From Variovorax beijingensis (GTDB lineage Bacteria > Pseudomonadota > Gammaproteobacteria > Burkholderiales > Burkholderiaceae_C), in assembly GCF_003951285.1 (NCBI RefSeq), contig NZ_RXFQ01000009.1, positions 124,001 to 188,000 on the forward strand: DNA of 64,000 nucleotides. The letters are read 5' to 3'. The notes beneath the pieces were generated by a model, which was not told the DNA's origin, did no database searches, and was given only the letters and a program-made list of their open reading frames with translations. The stretch's first letter is position 1. The number at the start of each line of letters is the position of its first letter. The position numbers and the translations under genes are program-made. This document shows, piece after piece, positions 49,380 to 57,076 of the stretch.

Positions 49380-51437
49380 TCAGGCCGAGAGCGAATTCCT
49401 GAGTTCGCCGATCGCCGCCTCGAAGTCCGCTTCGCTCTCCAGCCTGCGCATCGGCGGCAGCGCAGCCAGGAGCCGCCGGCCATAGCCCATGGCGACCAGG
49501 CGGGTGTCGCAGATCGCAAGCACGCCGCAGTCCGTTTCGCGGCGAATCAGCCGCCCTGCCCCCTGCTTCAGCGCCACGGCCGCCTCGGGCAGCGAATAGT
49601 CGCTGAATGAACTGCGCCCCTGGGCTTCGAGCCGCTGCGAGCGCGCCTCCACCAGCGGATCGTTGGGCGGCGGGAACGGCAGCTTGTCGATCACCACCAG
49701 CTGCAATGCATCGCCGGGCGCATCGAAGCCCTCCCAGAACGATGCGGATGCCACCAGCACGCAGCCGGCGCGCCCGGCGTCCGCGCCTTCGCGGAAACGG
49801 TCCATGAGCACGCGCTTGGGCAGCTCGCCCTGCACCAGCACCTCGGGCCGCAGGTCCGACTCGAGCCGTTCGAACTGCTGCTTCATCTCGTCGCCGATCG
49901 CACGCAGCGCGCGCAGCGTGGTCGTCAGCACCAGGGTCCGGCCGCCGAGCTCGGCGGCACCGCGCGCGGCCAGCTGCGCGACCCGTGCGCTGTGGGCGGC
50001 GTCGTTGGGCTTGGGAAAGGCACGCGGCACATAGAGCCCGGCCTGCGCGGCATAGTCGAAGGGGCTCTGCACCCGAAGCACCTGCGCGTCGCCCAGGCCG
50101 CACGGCTCGGTGAACCAGCGCAGCGTGGGTTCGTCGCCCAGCGTCGCGGAAGTGAAGACCCAGGCGCGTCCGTTGTCTTCAGGCACCGCGCGGCCAGCCT
50201 CCTCGTCATCGTCCTCAGGGGCCGTGCCGCTGCCGATCTTGAGCACGCGCGTACGCATGGCCTCGGCAATGTCGAGCGGCGATTCGACCAGGCGCAGCTG
50301 CGTGCCCACGTCGACCCAGCGCACCGAGTCGGTTTCGCAGGGCAGCGCGAAGCGTGCCGCGCGCTTGGCGAGCTGCTGCGCCCGTTCATAGAGGCGCACG
50401 AAATCGGGCGATATCTCGCTGACGGTGTCGAGCCCTTCGGCGGCCATTTCGAAGGCCTGCTGCAGAGCTTCGAGTGCGTCCTGCCAGACCTGCGCATCGA
50501 TGCCTTCCGGCGACGGCCCCACCCAGCGCAGCTTGGTGCCGGGCCACTGCTTGCCGACCGCAAGGCGCAGCTCGCGCGCGGCGCGCTCGACGGCCGCCAC
50601 CAGCTGCTGCCAGTCGACCAGTCCCCGCGCATGCTGCAAGCCGGCACCGAGCAGGTCGCGCGCGAAGTCCAGGGCCTGTCCGCTGCCGAGCTGCGCGCCC
50701 AGGAACTGCACGCCGGTTTCGTTGAGCTGGTGCGCCTCGTCGAACACGACCACGCTCACGGTCGGAAGCAGTTCCGCCATGCCGGTCTCGCGCACCGCGA
50801 GGTCGGCGAAGAACAGGTGATGGTTGATGACCACCACGTCGGCCGCCAGCGCTTCGCGCCGCGCCAGGTTGACGTGGCAGGGCTTGAACTGCGGGCACTG
50901 CGCGCCCAGGCAGTTCTCGCGCGTGGAGGTGATGAGCGGAATGAGCGGCGAGCGCTCGTCCAGGCCGGGCAGCTCGGCCAGGTCGCCGGTTCGCGTGGCC
51001 TTGGACCATTGCTCGATCTTGGCGAGCGTGCGCAGGCTGCCGCGTTCGGGCAGCGATGCATCGTGGCGCGCCAGGTCGAGCCGGTGCAGGCACAGATAGC
51101 TCGCACGCCCCTTGAGCAGCGCCGTGCGCACCGGCAGCTCGAGCGCCTCGACCAGGCGCGGCAGGTCGCGGCCGAACAGTTGGTCCTGCAGGGTCTTGGT
51201 GGCGGTCGACAGCAGCACGCGCTCGCCGCTCAGCAATGCCGGCACGAGGTAGGAAAAGGTCTTGCCCACGCCGGTGCCGGCCTCGACCACCAGCACGCCG
51301 CCGTCCTCGATCGTTCGGGCGACGGCCAGTGCCATTTCGGTCTGTCCCGAGCGCTCGCGGAACTGCTCGGCGGCACGCGACAGGACGCCGCCCTGCGCGA
51401 AGGCGTCGCGCACCTTGTCCTCGAGTGTTTCGCTCAC
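49380..51437 (-). CDS. DinG/YoaA-family ATP-dependent DNA helicase
   Basis: A 685-residue XPD-like superfamily 2 helicase, moving 5' to 3' on DNA. The Walker A GTGVGKT is at 54-60, the DEAH box at 233-236, and the iron-sulfur cluster cysteines are probably Cys116, Cys176, Cys181 and Cys187. Motif VI is QGAGRLIRR. In E. coli, YoaA and DinG of this family act on stalled forks and R-loops. The start is GTG 51437, overlapping the stop of the upstream YdcH-like gene (GTGA), so the two are co-translated. Confidence 0.9.
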   Translation of the reverse strand: MSETLEDKVRDAFAQGGVLSRAAEQFRERSGQTEMALAVARTIEDGGVLVVEAGTGVGKTFSYLVPALLSGERVLLSTATKTLQDQLFGRDLPRLVEALELPVRTALLKGRASYLCLHRLDLARHDASLPERGSLRTLAKIEQWSKATRTGDLAELPGLDERSPLIPLITSTRENCLGAQCPQFKPCHVNLARREALAADVVVINHHLFFADLAVRETGMAELLPTVSVVVFDEAHQLNETGVQFLGAQLGSGQALDFARDLLGAGLQHARGLVDWQQLVAAVERAARELRLAVGKQWPGTKLRWVGPSPEGIDAQVWQDALEALQQAFEMAAEGLDTVSEISPDFVRLYERAQQLAKRAARFALPCETDSVRWVDVGTQLRLVESPLDIAEAMRTRVLKIGSGTAPEDDDEEAGRAVPEDNGRAWVFTSATLGDEPTLRWFTEPCGLGDAQVLRVQSPFDYAAQAGLYVPRAFPKPNDAAHSARVAQLAARGAAELGGRTLVLTTTLRALRAIGDEMKQQFERLESDLRPEVLVQGELPKRVLMDRFREGADAGRAGCVLVASASFWEGFDAPGDALQLVVIDKLPFPPPNDPLVEARSQRLEAQGRSSFSDYSLPEAAVALKQGAGRLIRRETDCGVLAICDTRLVAMGYGRRLLAALPPMRRLESEADFEAAIGELRNSLSA

Positions 51438-51637
51438 GCGGGTTCTTTCGGATCGAGCACGTTCTCGAGCCGCGTGATCTGGTCGCGCAGCGCAAGCCGG
51501 CGCTTCTTCAGGCGACGCAGCAGCAGCTCGTCCTGCGGCGAAGCTTCGGCCAGGCGGTCGATGGTGGCGTCGAGGTCGGCGTGTTCGATGCGCAGCTCGA
51601 TCAATTGGCGGGAAAGGGAGTGAAGATTGGAGTCCAA
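51434..51637 (-). CDS. YdcH-like (DUF465) small coiled-coil protein
   Basis: A 67-residue protein with a helical coiled-coil pattern; the core LLLRRLKKRRLALRDQITRLE resembles the DUF465/YdcH family. There is no signal peptide and no other domain. The start is uncertain: TTG 51637 is favoured because homologous proteins begin there; a GTG at 51679 would add 14 residues. It overlaps the helicase gene by four bases (GTGA), indicating coupled translation. Its function is unknown. Confidence 0.7.
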   Translation of the reverse strand: MDSNLHSLSRQLIELRIEHADLDATIDRLAEASPQDELLLRRLKKRRLALRDQITRLENVLDPKEPA

Positions 51638-51745
51638 CGTTGGCGCTGCGAACGTATTCCGCCCGCAGCTCGTGTTCACTCGATAATACGTCCTGGTACG
51701 AATCCACGAGAAGACACAAGGCGCGCCATTGGCGCATTTGCGCTC

Positions 51746-52513
51746 ATGACACAAGGCTTTCGGCTTGCCGCCGCCACCGGTCTCCACAAGGGAGACCGCC
51801 CTTATCAGCAGGACCAGGTCCTGATGATGAGCCATCCGCGCGTGCCCGGCTGCATGCTGGGCATCATTGCCGACGGCATGGGCGGGCGCAGCGGCGGGCG
51901 CAAGGCCTCCGACCAGGTGCTGATGACGGCGCGCCAGCTGTTCACGCGCTACCACCCCGACCGCGACAGTTCCGCGGCCGTGCTGCGGCAGCTGCTGGAA
52001 GACGCGCACACGGTCATCAAGCTCACGGCCCTGTCGAGCGAGCAGGAGCCGCACAGCACGCTGGCGGCCTTTCTGATGAACCCCAGGGGCGACTGCGCCT
52101 GGATCCATGCCGGCGACTCCCGCATCTACCACTTCCAGAACGGCGAGCTCGTCACACGCACGCGCGACCATTCCTATGTCCAGGTGCTCATCGACCGCGG
52201 CGAAATCACCGAGGCCGAGGCCAATGTCCATCCCAAGGGCAACATCCTCCTCGGATGCCTGGGCATGACCACCACGCCCCCGCCCGTCGAGCCGCATTAC
52301 ATTCCCGCGATGCAGCCTGGCGACCTGCTCATGGCCTGCAGCGACGGGCTCTGGCACTACTTCAGCCCCGAAGAGCTGGCCAGCGTCCTGTACGCGGAGC
52401 CGCCGCGCGAAGCGGTGGAAATCCTGGTGGGAGAAGCGCGCCGCCGTGCGCGCGGCACGGGCGACAACATCTCGATCGTGGTGCTGAAGCTCGAAGCGCT
52501 TCCGCAAGATTGA
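51746..52513 (+). CDS. PP2C-type serine/threonine phosphatase
   Basis: A 255-residue metal-dependent protein phosphatase. Core motifs are GDRPYQQDQ (front), ADGMGG at 42-47 (metal ligand Asp43), GDSRIYHF, SDGLW (Asp200) and TGDNISIV (Asp240). Such phosphatases remove phosphate from Ser/Thr and are often paired with a serine/threonine kinase, which is not nearby here. It is cytosolic. It is divergent from the YdcH-helicase pair across a 108-base gap. Confidence 0.9.
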   Translation: MTQGFRLAAATGLHKGDRPYQQDQVLMMSHPRVPGCMLGIIADGMGGRSGGRKASDQVLMTARQLFTRYHPDRDSSAAVLRQLLEDAHTVIKLTALSSEQEPHSTLAAFLMNPRGDCAWIHAGDSRIYHFQNGELVTRTRDHSYVQVLIDRGEITEAEANVHPKGNILLGCLGMTTTPPPVEPHYIPAMQPGDLLMACSDGLWHYFSPEELASVLYAEPPREAVEILVGEARRRARGTGDNISIVVLKLEALPQD

Positions 52514-52516
52514 CCG

Positions 52517-52536
52517 CGCCGGGCGCTCGCCCGGCG
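52517..52536. terminator. GC-rich hairpin after the PP2C gene
   Basis: Perfect eight-base stem CGCCGGGC / GCCCGGCG with a GCTC loop, starting three bases after the phosphatase stop and ending seven bases before the stop of the convergent secreted protein gene. There is no T-tract, so it may end transcripts only partly. Confidence 0.35.
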
Positions 52537-52543
52537 AGGTGGC

Positions 52544-53215
52544 TCAGCGGCTGGGCGCTGAAGCCGGCGATGCCGGCGGCGTCGGCAAGGGTGCCCCGCG
52601 CGGCTTGGTGCGCTCGGCGTTCTGCCGTTCGCGGCTGGCCCGGTGCTCGGCCGCCTTTTGCTGCTTGCTTTCGAAGCGTTCGACCGCCGCGGGCGCCTCG
52701 GCGCGCCGCTGGGCGGCCTTGGCCTGCTCGTCGGCCTGCGCCTTCTGCTTGGCCTCGAACTGGCGCCGGCGCTCGTCGGCCTCGGCCGCCGTTGCGGCGC
52801 GGCTCGCAGCATGGTCGGCCGCGCGCTGCTCGCGGTCTTTCTGCGCCTGGCGAGACTCGTCCTGCTTCTCGGGCGTGTCCTGCGGGCGCCGCGTGGCGGC
52901 CTTCTGGTCGAGCTTCTCGAGTTCGGCCGCACCGCGCCGCTGGCGCTCGATGTCGTTGATGGCCGATTCCTGGCGCTTGATGTGATCGGTCTCGGCGCGC
53001 CGGCGCCGGCGGCTGTCGCGCAGGCAGTCTTCGACCGCGAACTTCTGGTAGCAGGCGGCGCGCTCCTTGTCGAAGCGCGCCTCGATGGCGGCGCGCTCGG
53101 CGGCCAGCCGGCTGCGTTCCGCTTCGAAGTCTGCATTGCCTGCGGCCGCGTTGGACTGCGCCCACAGCGGCAGGCTGCCCAAGGCCATCAGCACGGCGAG
53201 AACGATATTTTTCAT
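52544..53215 (-). CDS. Secreted coiled-coil protein of unknown function
   Basis: A 223-residue protein. Residues 1-20 are a signal peptide (cleavage near ALA/QSN), and the mature protein is almost entirely charged, Arg/Lys/Glu/Ala-rich helix predicted to form a coiled coil, ending in a Pro/Ala tail. Two cysteines, Cys55 and Cys64, lie early in the mature part. The start codon overlaps the zapE stop (ATGA), so it is translationally coupled to zapE. I cannot assign a family or a function. Confidence 0.7.
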   Translation of the reverse strand: MKNIVLAVLMALGSLPLWAQSNAAAGNADFEAERSRLAAERAAIEARFDKERAACYQKFAVEDCLRDSRRRRRAETDHIKRQESAINDIERQRRGAAELEKLDQKAATRRPQDTPEKQDESRQAQKDREQRAADHAASRAATAAEADERRRQFEAKQKAQADEQAKAAQRRAEAPAAVERFESKQQKAAEHRASRERQNAERTKPRGAPLPTPPASPASAPSR

Positions 53216-54315
53216 GTCAGTCGCGTGTCCACGATGCGGCGTTCCAGGGAGAGGAACTCGCTCGATTGCATTTCGGTGAGCCTGGAAACCGTCCGCGGGA
53301 ATTCATGCGCGAGCGGCCCCTCGGTGTACAACGCCTCCGGCGGTACCTCGGCCGACATGATGAGCTTGACGCGCCGGTCGTACAAGACGTCGACCAGCCA
53401 GGTGAAACGGCGTGCTTCGGAGGCCATGCGCACCGGCATGTGCGGCACGTCGGACAGCAGCACCGTGTGGAACTGGCTCGCGATCTCGAGGTAGTCGTTC
53501 TGCGAGCGCGGTCCGCCGCAGAGCGTCTTGAAGTCGAACCAGACCACGCCGCCGGCCTTGCGCCTGGCGCGGATCTCGCGCTGCTCGATGTGCAGGACCG
53601 GGTTTTCGTCGGCAGTTTCGGCCAATCTGTCGAAGGCCTTGCGCATCTCCTTTTCGGCCGAGGCATCGTTCGGCGTCAGGTACATGCGCAGTTGCTCGAG
53701 CGTGCGGCGCCGGTAGTCGGTGCCGTTGTCCACGCTCAGCACCTCGAGCTTCTCGTTGAGCAGCGCGATCGCGGGCAGGATGCGGTCGCGGTGCAACCCG
53801 CCGGGGTAAAGGTCGTCGGGCCTGAAATTGGAGGTGGTGACAAAGCCCACGCCGTTCTCGAACAGCGCCACCAGCAGGCGATGAAGAATCATCGCGTCGG
53901 TGATGTCCGCCACGTGGAACTCGTCGAAGCAGATCAGCTTGTAGCGCTTGGAGATGCGCAGCCCGAGCTCGTCGAGCGGGTTGACCGTACCCTGCAGCTC
54001 GCGCAGTTCGCGGTGCACCTCGCGCATGAACTCGTGAAAGTGCAGCCGCGTCTTGCGCCGCAGCGGCACCGCATTGAAGAACAGGTCCATCAGGAAGCTC
54101 TTGCCCCGCCCGACGCCACCGTACATGTAGACGCCGCGCGGCAGCTCGGGCCGGTTGATGAACTTCTTCAGCGCGTTGGAGCGCTGGGCCTTGTAGTCGC
54201 CCCACTCCCGCGCGCAGCGATCCAGCGCTTCCACGGCGCGCAGTTGCGCGGGATCGCTCTGGAACCCGCGCACCGCGAGTTCCGCCTCATAGGCCTGTTT
54301 GACGCTGGTGGTCAA
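53212..54315 (-). CDS. zapE: Cell division AAA+ ATPase ZapE (AFG1 family)
   Basis: A 367-residue AAA+ ATPase. The Walker A GGVGRGKS is at 66-73, and Walker B is CFDEFHVAD, with TSNFRPDDLYPGGLHR and FDFKTLCGG downstream. ZapE is a division-associated ATPase in E. coli; its AFG1 relatives act in mitochondrial protein quality control. It sits four bases after lpdA and couples to the secreted coiled-coil gene. The odhA-odhB-lpdA-zapE order is common in Burkholderiales. Confidence 0.92.
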   Translation of the reverse strand: MTTSVKQAYEAELAVRGFQSDPAQLRAVEALDRCAREWGDYKAQRSNALKKFINRPELPRGVYMYGGVGRGKSFLMDLFFNAVPLRRKTRLHFHEFMREVHRELRELQGTVNPLDELGLRISKRYKLICFDEFHVADITDAMILHRLLVALFENGVGFVTTSNFRPDDLYPGGLHRDRILPAIALLNEKLEVLSVDNGTDYRRRTLEQLRMYLTPNDASAEKEMRKAFDRLAETADENPVLHIEQREIRARRKAGGVVWFDFKTLCGGPRSQNDYLEIASQFHTVLLSDVPHMPVRMASEARRFTWLVDVLYDRRVKLIMSAEVPPEALYTEGPLAHEFPRTVSRLTEMQSSEFLSLERRIVDTRLT

Positions 54316-54319
54316 TGGA

Positions 54320-55750
54320 TCAGAAGTTCAGCGTACGCTTGTCCACGGCAAGTGCCGCTTCCTTGGTGGCTTCCGACAGCGACGGGTGCGCATGGCAGAT
54401 GCGCGCGATGTCTTCGGCGCTGGCCTTGAACTCCATCGCCACCACGGCTTCGGAGATCAGCTCGCTGGCCTGCGGGCCCACGATGTGCACGCCAAGGATC
54501 TCGTCCGTGGCCGCGTCGGCCAGGAACTTGACCATGCCGGTCGTGTCGCCCAGCGCGCGTGCGCGGCCGTTCGCGAGGAACGGGAAGGTGCCGGCCTTGT
54601 AGGCGCGGCCCGCGGCCTTGAGCTGCTGCTCGGTCTGGCCGACCCACGCGATCTCGGGGTTGGTGTAGATCACCCACGGCACGGTATTGAAGTTGACGTG
54701 GCCGTGCTGGCCCGCAATGCGCTCCGCCACGGCAACGCCCTCTTCCTCGGCCTTGTGCGCGAGCATCGGGCCGCGCACCACGTCGCCGATGGCCCAGACG
54801 TTGGGCAGGCTGGTCTTGCAGTCGTCGTCCACGGCGATGGCGCCGCGCTCGTCGAGCTTCAGGCCCACGGCTTCGGCGTTCAGGCCGATGGTGTTGGGCA
54901 CGCGGCCGATCGAGACGATCAGCTTGTCGACTTCCAGCGTCTGGGCTTCGCCCTTGGCGTTGGTCCAGGCAACGCTCACGCCCTTCTTGGACGACTTGAT
55001 CTCGCCGACCTTCACGCCGAGTTCGATCTTGAGCTTCTGCTTGTCGAAGGCCTTCTTGGCTTCCTTGGCGATCTGCTCGTCGACCGCGCCGAGGAAGGTC
55101 GGCAGTGCTTCGAGCACCGTGACTTCGGCGCCGAGGCGGCGCCAGACCGAACCCATTTCAAGCCCGATGACGCCCGAGCCGATCAGGCCCAGCTTCTTGG
55201 GCACCGCGCCGATGCGCAGCGCGCCGTCGTTCGAGAGGATGTTCTCCTCGTCGAACGGCGCACCCGGCAGCGCGCGGGCGTTGGAGCCCGTGGCCACGAT
55301 GATGTGCTTGCCCTCGATCGACTCTTCGGCGGCGCCCGCCACCTTGATCTCGTAGCCGGCTTCGCTCGCCTTCACGAACGAGCCGCGGCCATGGAAGAAG
55401 GTGATCTTGTTCTTCTTGAACAGGTACAGGATGCCGTCGTTGTTCTGCTTCACGACCTGGTCCTTGCGGGCCAGCATCTTGTCGAGGTCCAGCCCCAGGC
55501 CTTCGACCTTGATGCCGTGGTCGGCAAAGTGGTGACCGGCCTGGTCGAAGTGCTCCGACGATTGCAGCAGCGCCTTCGACGGAATGCAGCCGACGTTGGT
55601 GCAGGTGCCGCCCGGTGCGGGGCCGCCCTTGCCGTTCTTCCACTCGTCGATGCAGGCCACGTTGAAGCCGAGCTGCGCCGCACGGATCGCAGCGATGTAG
55701 CCGCCGGGGCCACCGCCGATGACGATGACGTCGAATTGTTTGTTTGCCAT
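54320..55750 (-). CDS. lpdA: Dihydrolipoyl dehydrogenase (E3)
   Basis: A 476-residue flavoprotein that reoxidises the lipoyl groups of the 2-oxoglutarate dehydrogenase complex, using FAD and NAD. The redox cysteines are Cys50 and Cys55 ([13 protein letters not shown]); [10 protein letters not shown] is the FAD loop; the C-terminal catalytic His-Glu is in HAHPSLSE. It follows odhB by 14 bases and precedes zapE by four, as the E3 of the operon sucA-odhB-lpdA. Confidence 0.96.
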   Translation of the reverse strand: MANKQFDVIVIGGGPGGYIAAIRAAQLGFNVACIDEWKNGKGGPAPGGTCTNVGCIPSKALLQSSEHFDQAGHHFADHGIKVEGLGLDLDKMLARKDQVVKQNNDGILYLFKKNKITFFHGRGSFVKASEAGYEIKVAGAAEESIEGKHIIVATGSNARALPGAPFDEENILSNDGALRIGAVPKKLGLIGSGVIGLEMGSVWRRLGAEVTVLEALPTFLGAVDEQIAKEAKKAFDKQKLKIELGVKVGEIKSSKKGVSVAWTNAKGEAQTLEVDKLIVSIGRVPNTIGLNAEAVGLKLDERGAIAVDDDCKTSLPNVWAIGDVVRGPMLAHKAEEEGVAVAERIAGQHGHVNFNTVPWVIYTNPEIAWVGQTEQQLKAAGRAYKAGTFPFLANGRARALGDTTGMVKFLADAATDEILGVHIVGPQASELISEAVVAMEFKASAEDIARICHAHPSLSEATKEAALAVDKRTLNF

Positions 55751-55764
55751 CTGATTCTTTCTCC

Positions 55765-57021
55765 TCAGATGTCGAACAGCAGGCGCGACGGGTCTTCGAG
55801 CGCTTCCTTCATGGCCACCAGGCCCAGCACGGCTTCGCGGCCGTCGATGATGCGGTGGTCGTAGCTCATGGCAAGGTAGTTCATCGGGCGGATGACGATC
55901 TGGCCGTTCTCGACCACGGCGCGGTCCTTGGTGGCGTGCACGCCCAGGATGGCCGACTGGGGCGGGTTGATGATCGGCGTCGAGAGCATCGAGCCGAAGG
56001 TGCCGCCGTTCGAGATGGAGAAGGTGCCGCCGGTCATCTCTTCGATGCCCAGCTTGCCGTCCTGCGCCTTCTTGCCGTATTCGGCGATCTTCTTCTCGAT
56101 GTCGGCAAAGCTCATCTGGTCGGCGTTGCGCAGGATGGGCACCACCAGGCCGCGCGGCGAACCGACGGCAATGCCGATGTCGAAGTAGCCGTGGTACAGG
56201 ATGTCGTTGCCGTCGACCGAGGCGTTGATCACCGGGTACTTCTTGAGCGCATGCACCGCGGCCTTCACGAAGAAGCTCATGAAGCCGAGCTTCACGCCGT
56301 GCTCCTTGGTGAAGCTGTCCTGGAAGCGCTTGCGCAGTTCCATGACGGGCGCCATGTTGACTTCATTGAAGGTCGTCAGGATGGCGTTGGTCGATTGCGA
56401 CTGGATCAGGCGCTCGGCGATGCGGGCGCGCAGGCGGCTCATCGGCACGCGCTGTTCGGGGCGCTCGCCCAGGTCGGGCGCACCCGCGGGCGCGGCGACT
56501 TGCGGCAGCGCCGGCTTGGCAGCCGGTGCGGCCACGGCGGCCGCGGGCTTGGCACCCGAGGCCACGGCGCCGAGCACGTCGCCCTTGGTGACGCGGCCGT
56601 CCTTGCCGCTGCCGGCCACGTCGCTGGTCTTCAGGTTGTTGTCGGCCAGCAGCTTGGCGGCGGCGGGCATGGCAACGTCGGACTTCGAACCGCCGGTGGC
56701 GGCAGCAGCCGCTGCGGGCGCAGCTGCCGGGGCCGGCGCGGCGGCAGGTGCTGCTGCGGGCGCAGCGGCGCTTGCCTTGCCTTCGGTGTCGATCTTTGCG
56801 ATCAGTTGATCGGCCACCACGGTGGCGCCATCGGGCTGCACGATTTCGGCCAGTACGCCAGCCGAGGGCGCAGGCACCTCGAGCACGACCTTGTCGGTCT
56901 CGATCTCGATCAGGATTTCATCGACGGCGACGGCTTCGCCGGCCTTCTTCTTCCAGGTGAGCATGGTGGCTTCGGCCACGGATTCGGAAAGCTGGGGGAC
57001 TTTGACTTCTACGATAGACAT
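55765..57021 (-). CDS. odhB: Dihydrolipoamide succinyltransferase (E2)
   Basis: A 418-residue core subunit of the 2-oxoglutarate dehydrogenase complex that moves succinyl groups to CoA. The lipoyl domain carries Lys44 in ETDKV; an Ala/Pro linker (about 80-115) leads to the peripheral-subunit-binding domain ([19 protein letters not shown], 120-138); the catalytic domain ends with His389 and Asp393 in [12 protein letters not shown]. It lies 55 bases after sucA and 14 before lpdA. Confidence 0.95.
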   Translation of the reverse strand: MSIVEVKVPQLSESVAEATMLTWKKKAGEAVAVDEILIEIETDKVVLEVPAPSAGVLAEIVQPDGATVVADQLIAKIDTEGKASAAAPAAAPAAAPAPAAAPAAAAAATGGSKSDVAMPAAAKLLADNNLKTSDVAGSGKDGRVTKGDVLGAVASGAKPAAAVAAPAAKPALPQVAAPAGAPDLGERPEQRVPMSRLRARIAERLIQSQSTNAILTTFNEVNMAPVMELRKRFQDSFTKEHGVKLGFMSFFVKAAVHALKKYPVINASVDGNDILYHGYFDIGIAVGSPRGLVVPILRNADQMSFADIEKKIAEYGKKAQDGKLGIEEMTGGTFSISNGGTFGSMLSTPIINPPQSAILGVHATKDRAVVENGQIVIRPMNYLAMSYDHRIIDGREAVLGLVAMKEALEDPSRLLFDI

Positions 57022-57076
57022 TTGGAGTGAGCTCCGTTTTGTTCTTCAGGTGTTCGTGTGAAAAAGAGGCTTGGAA

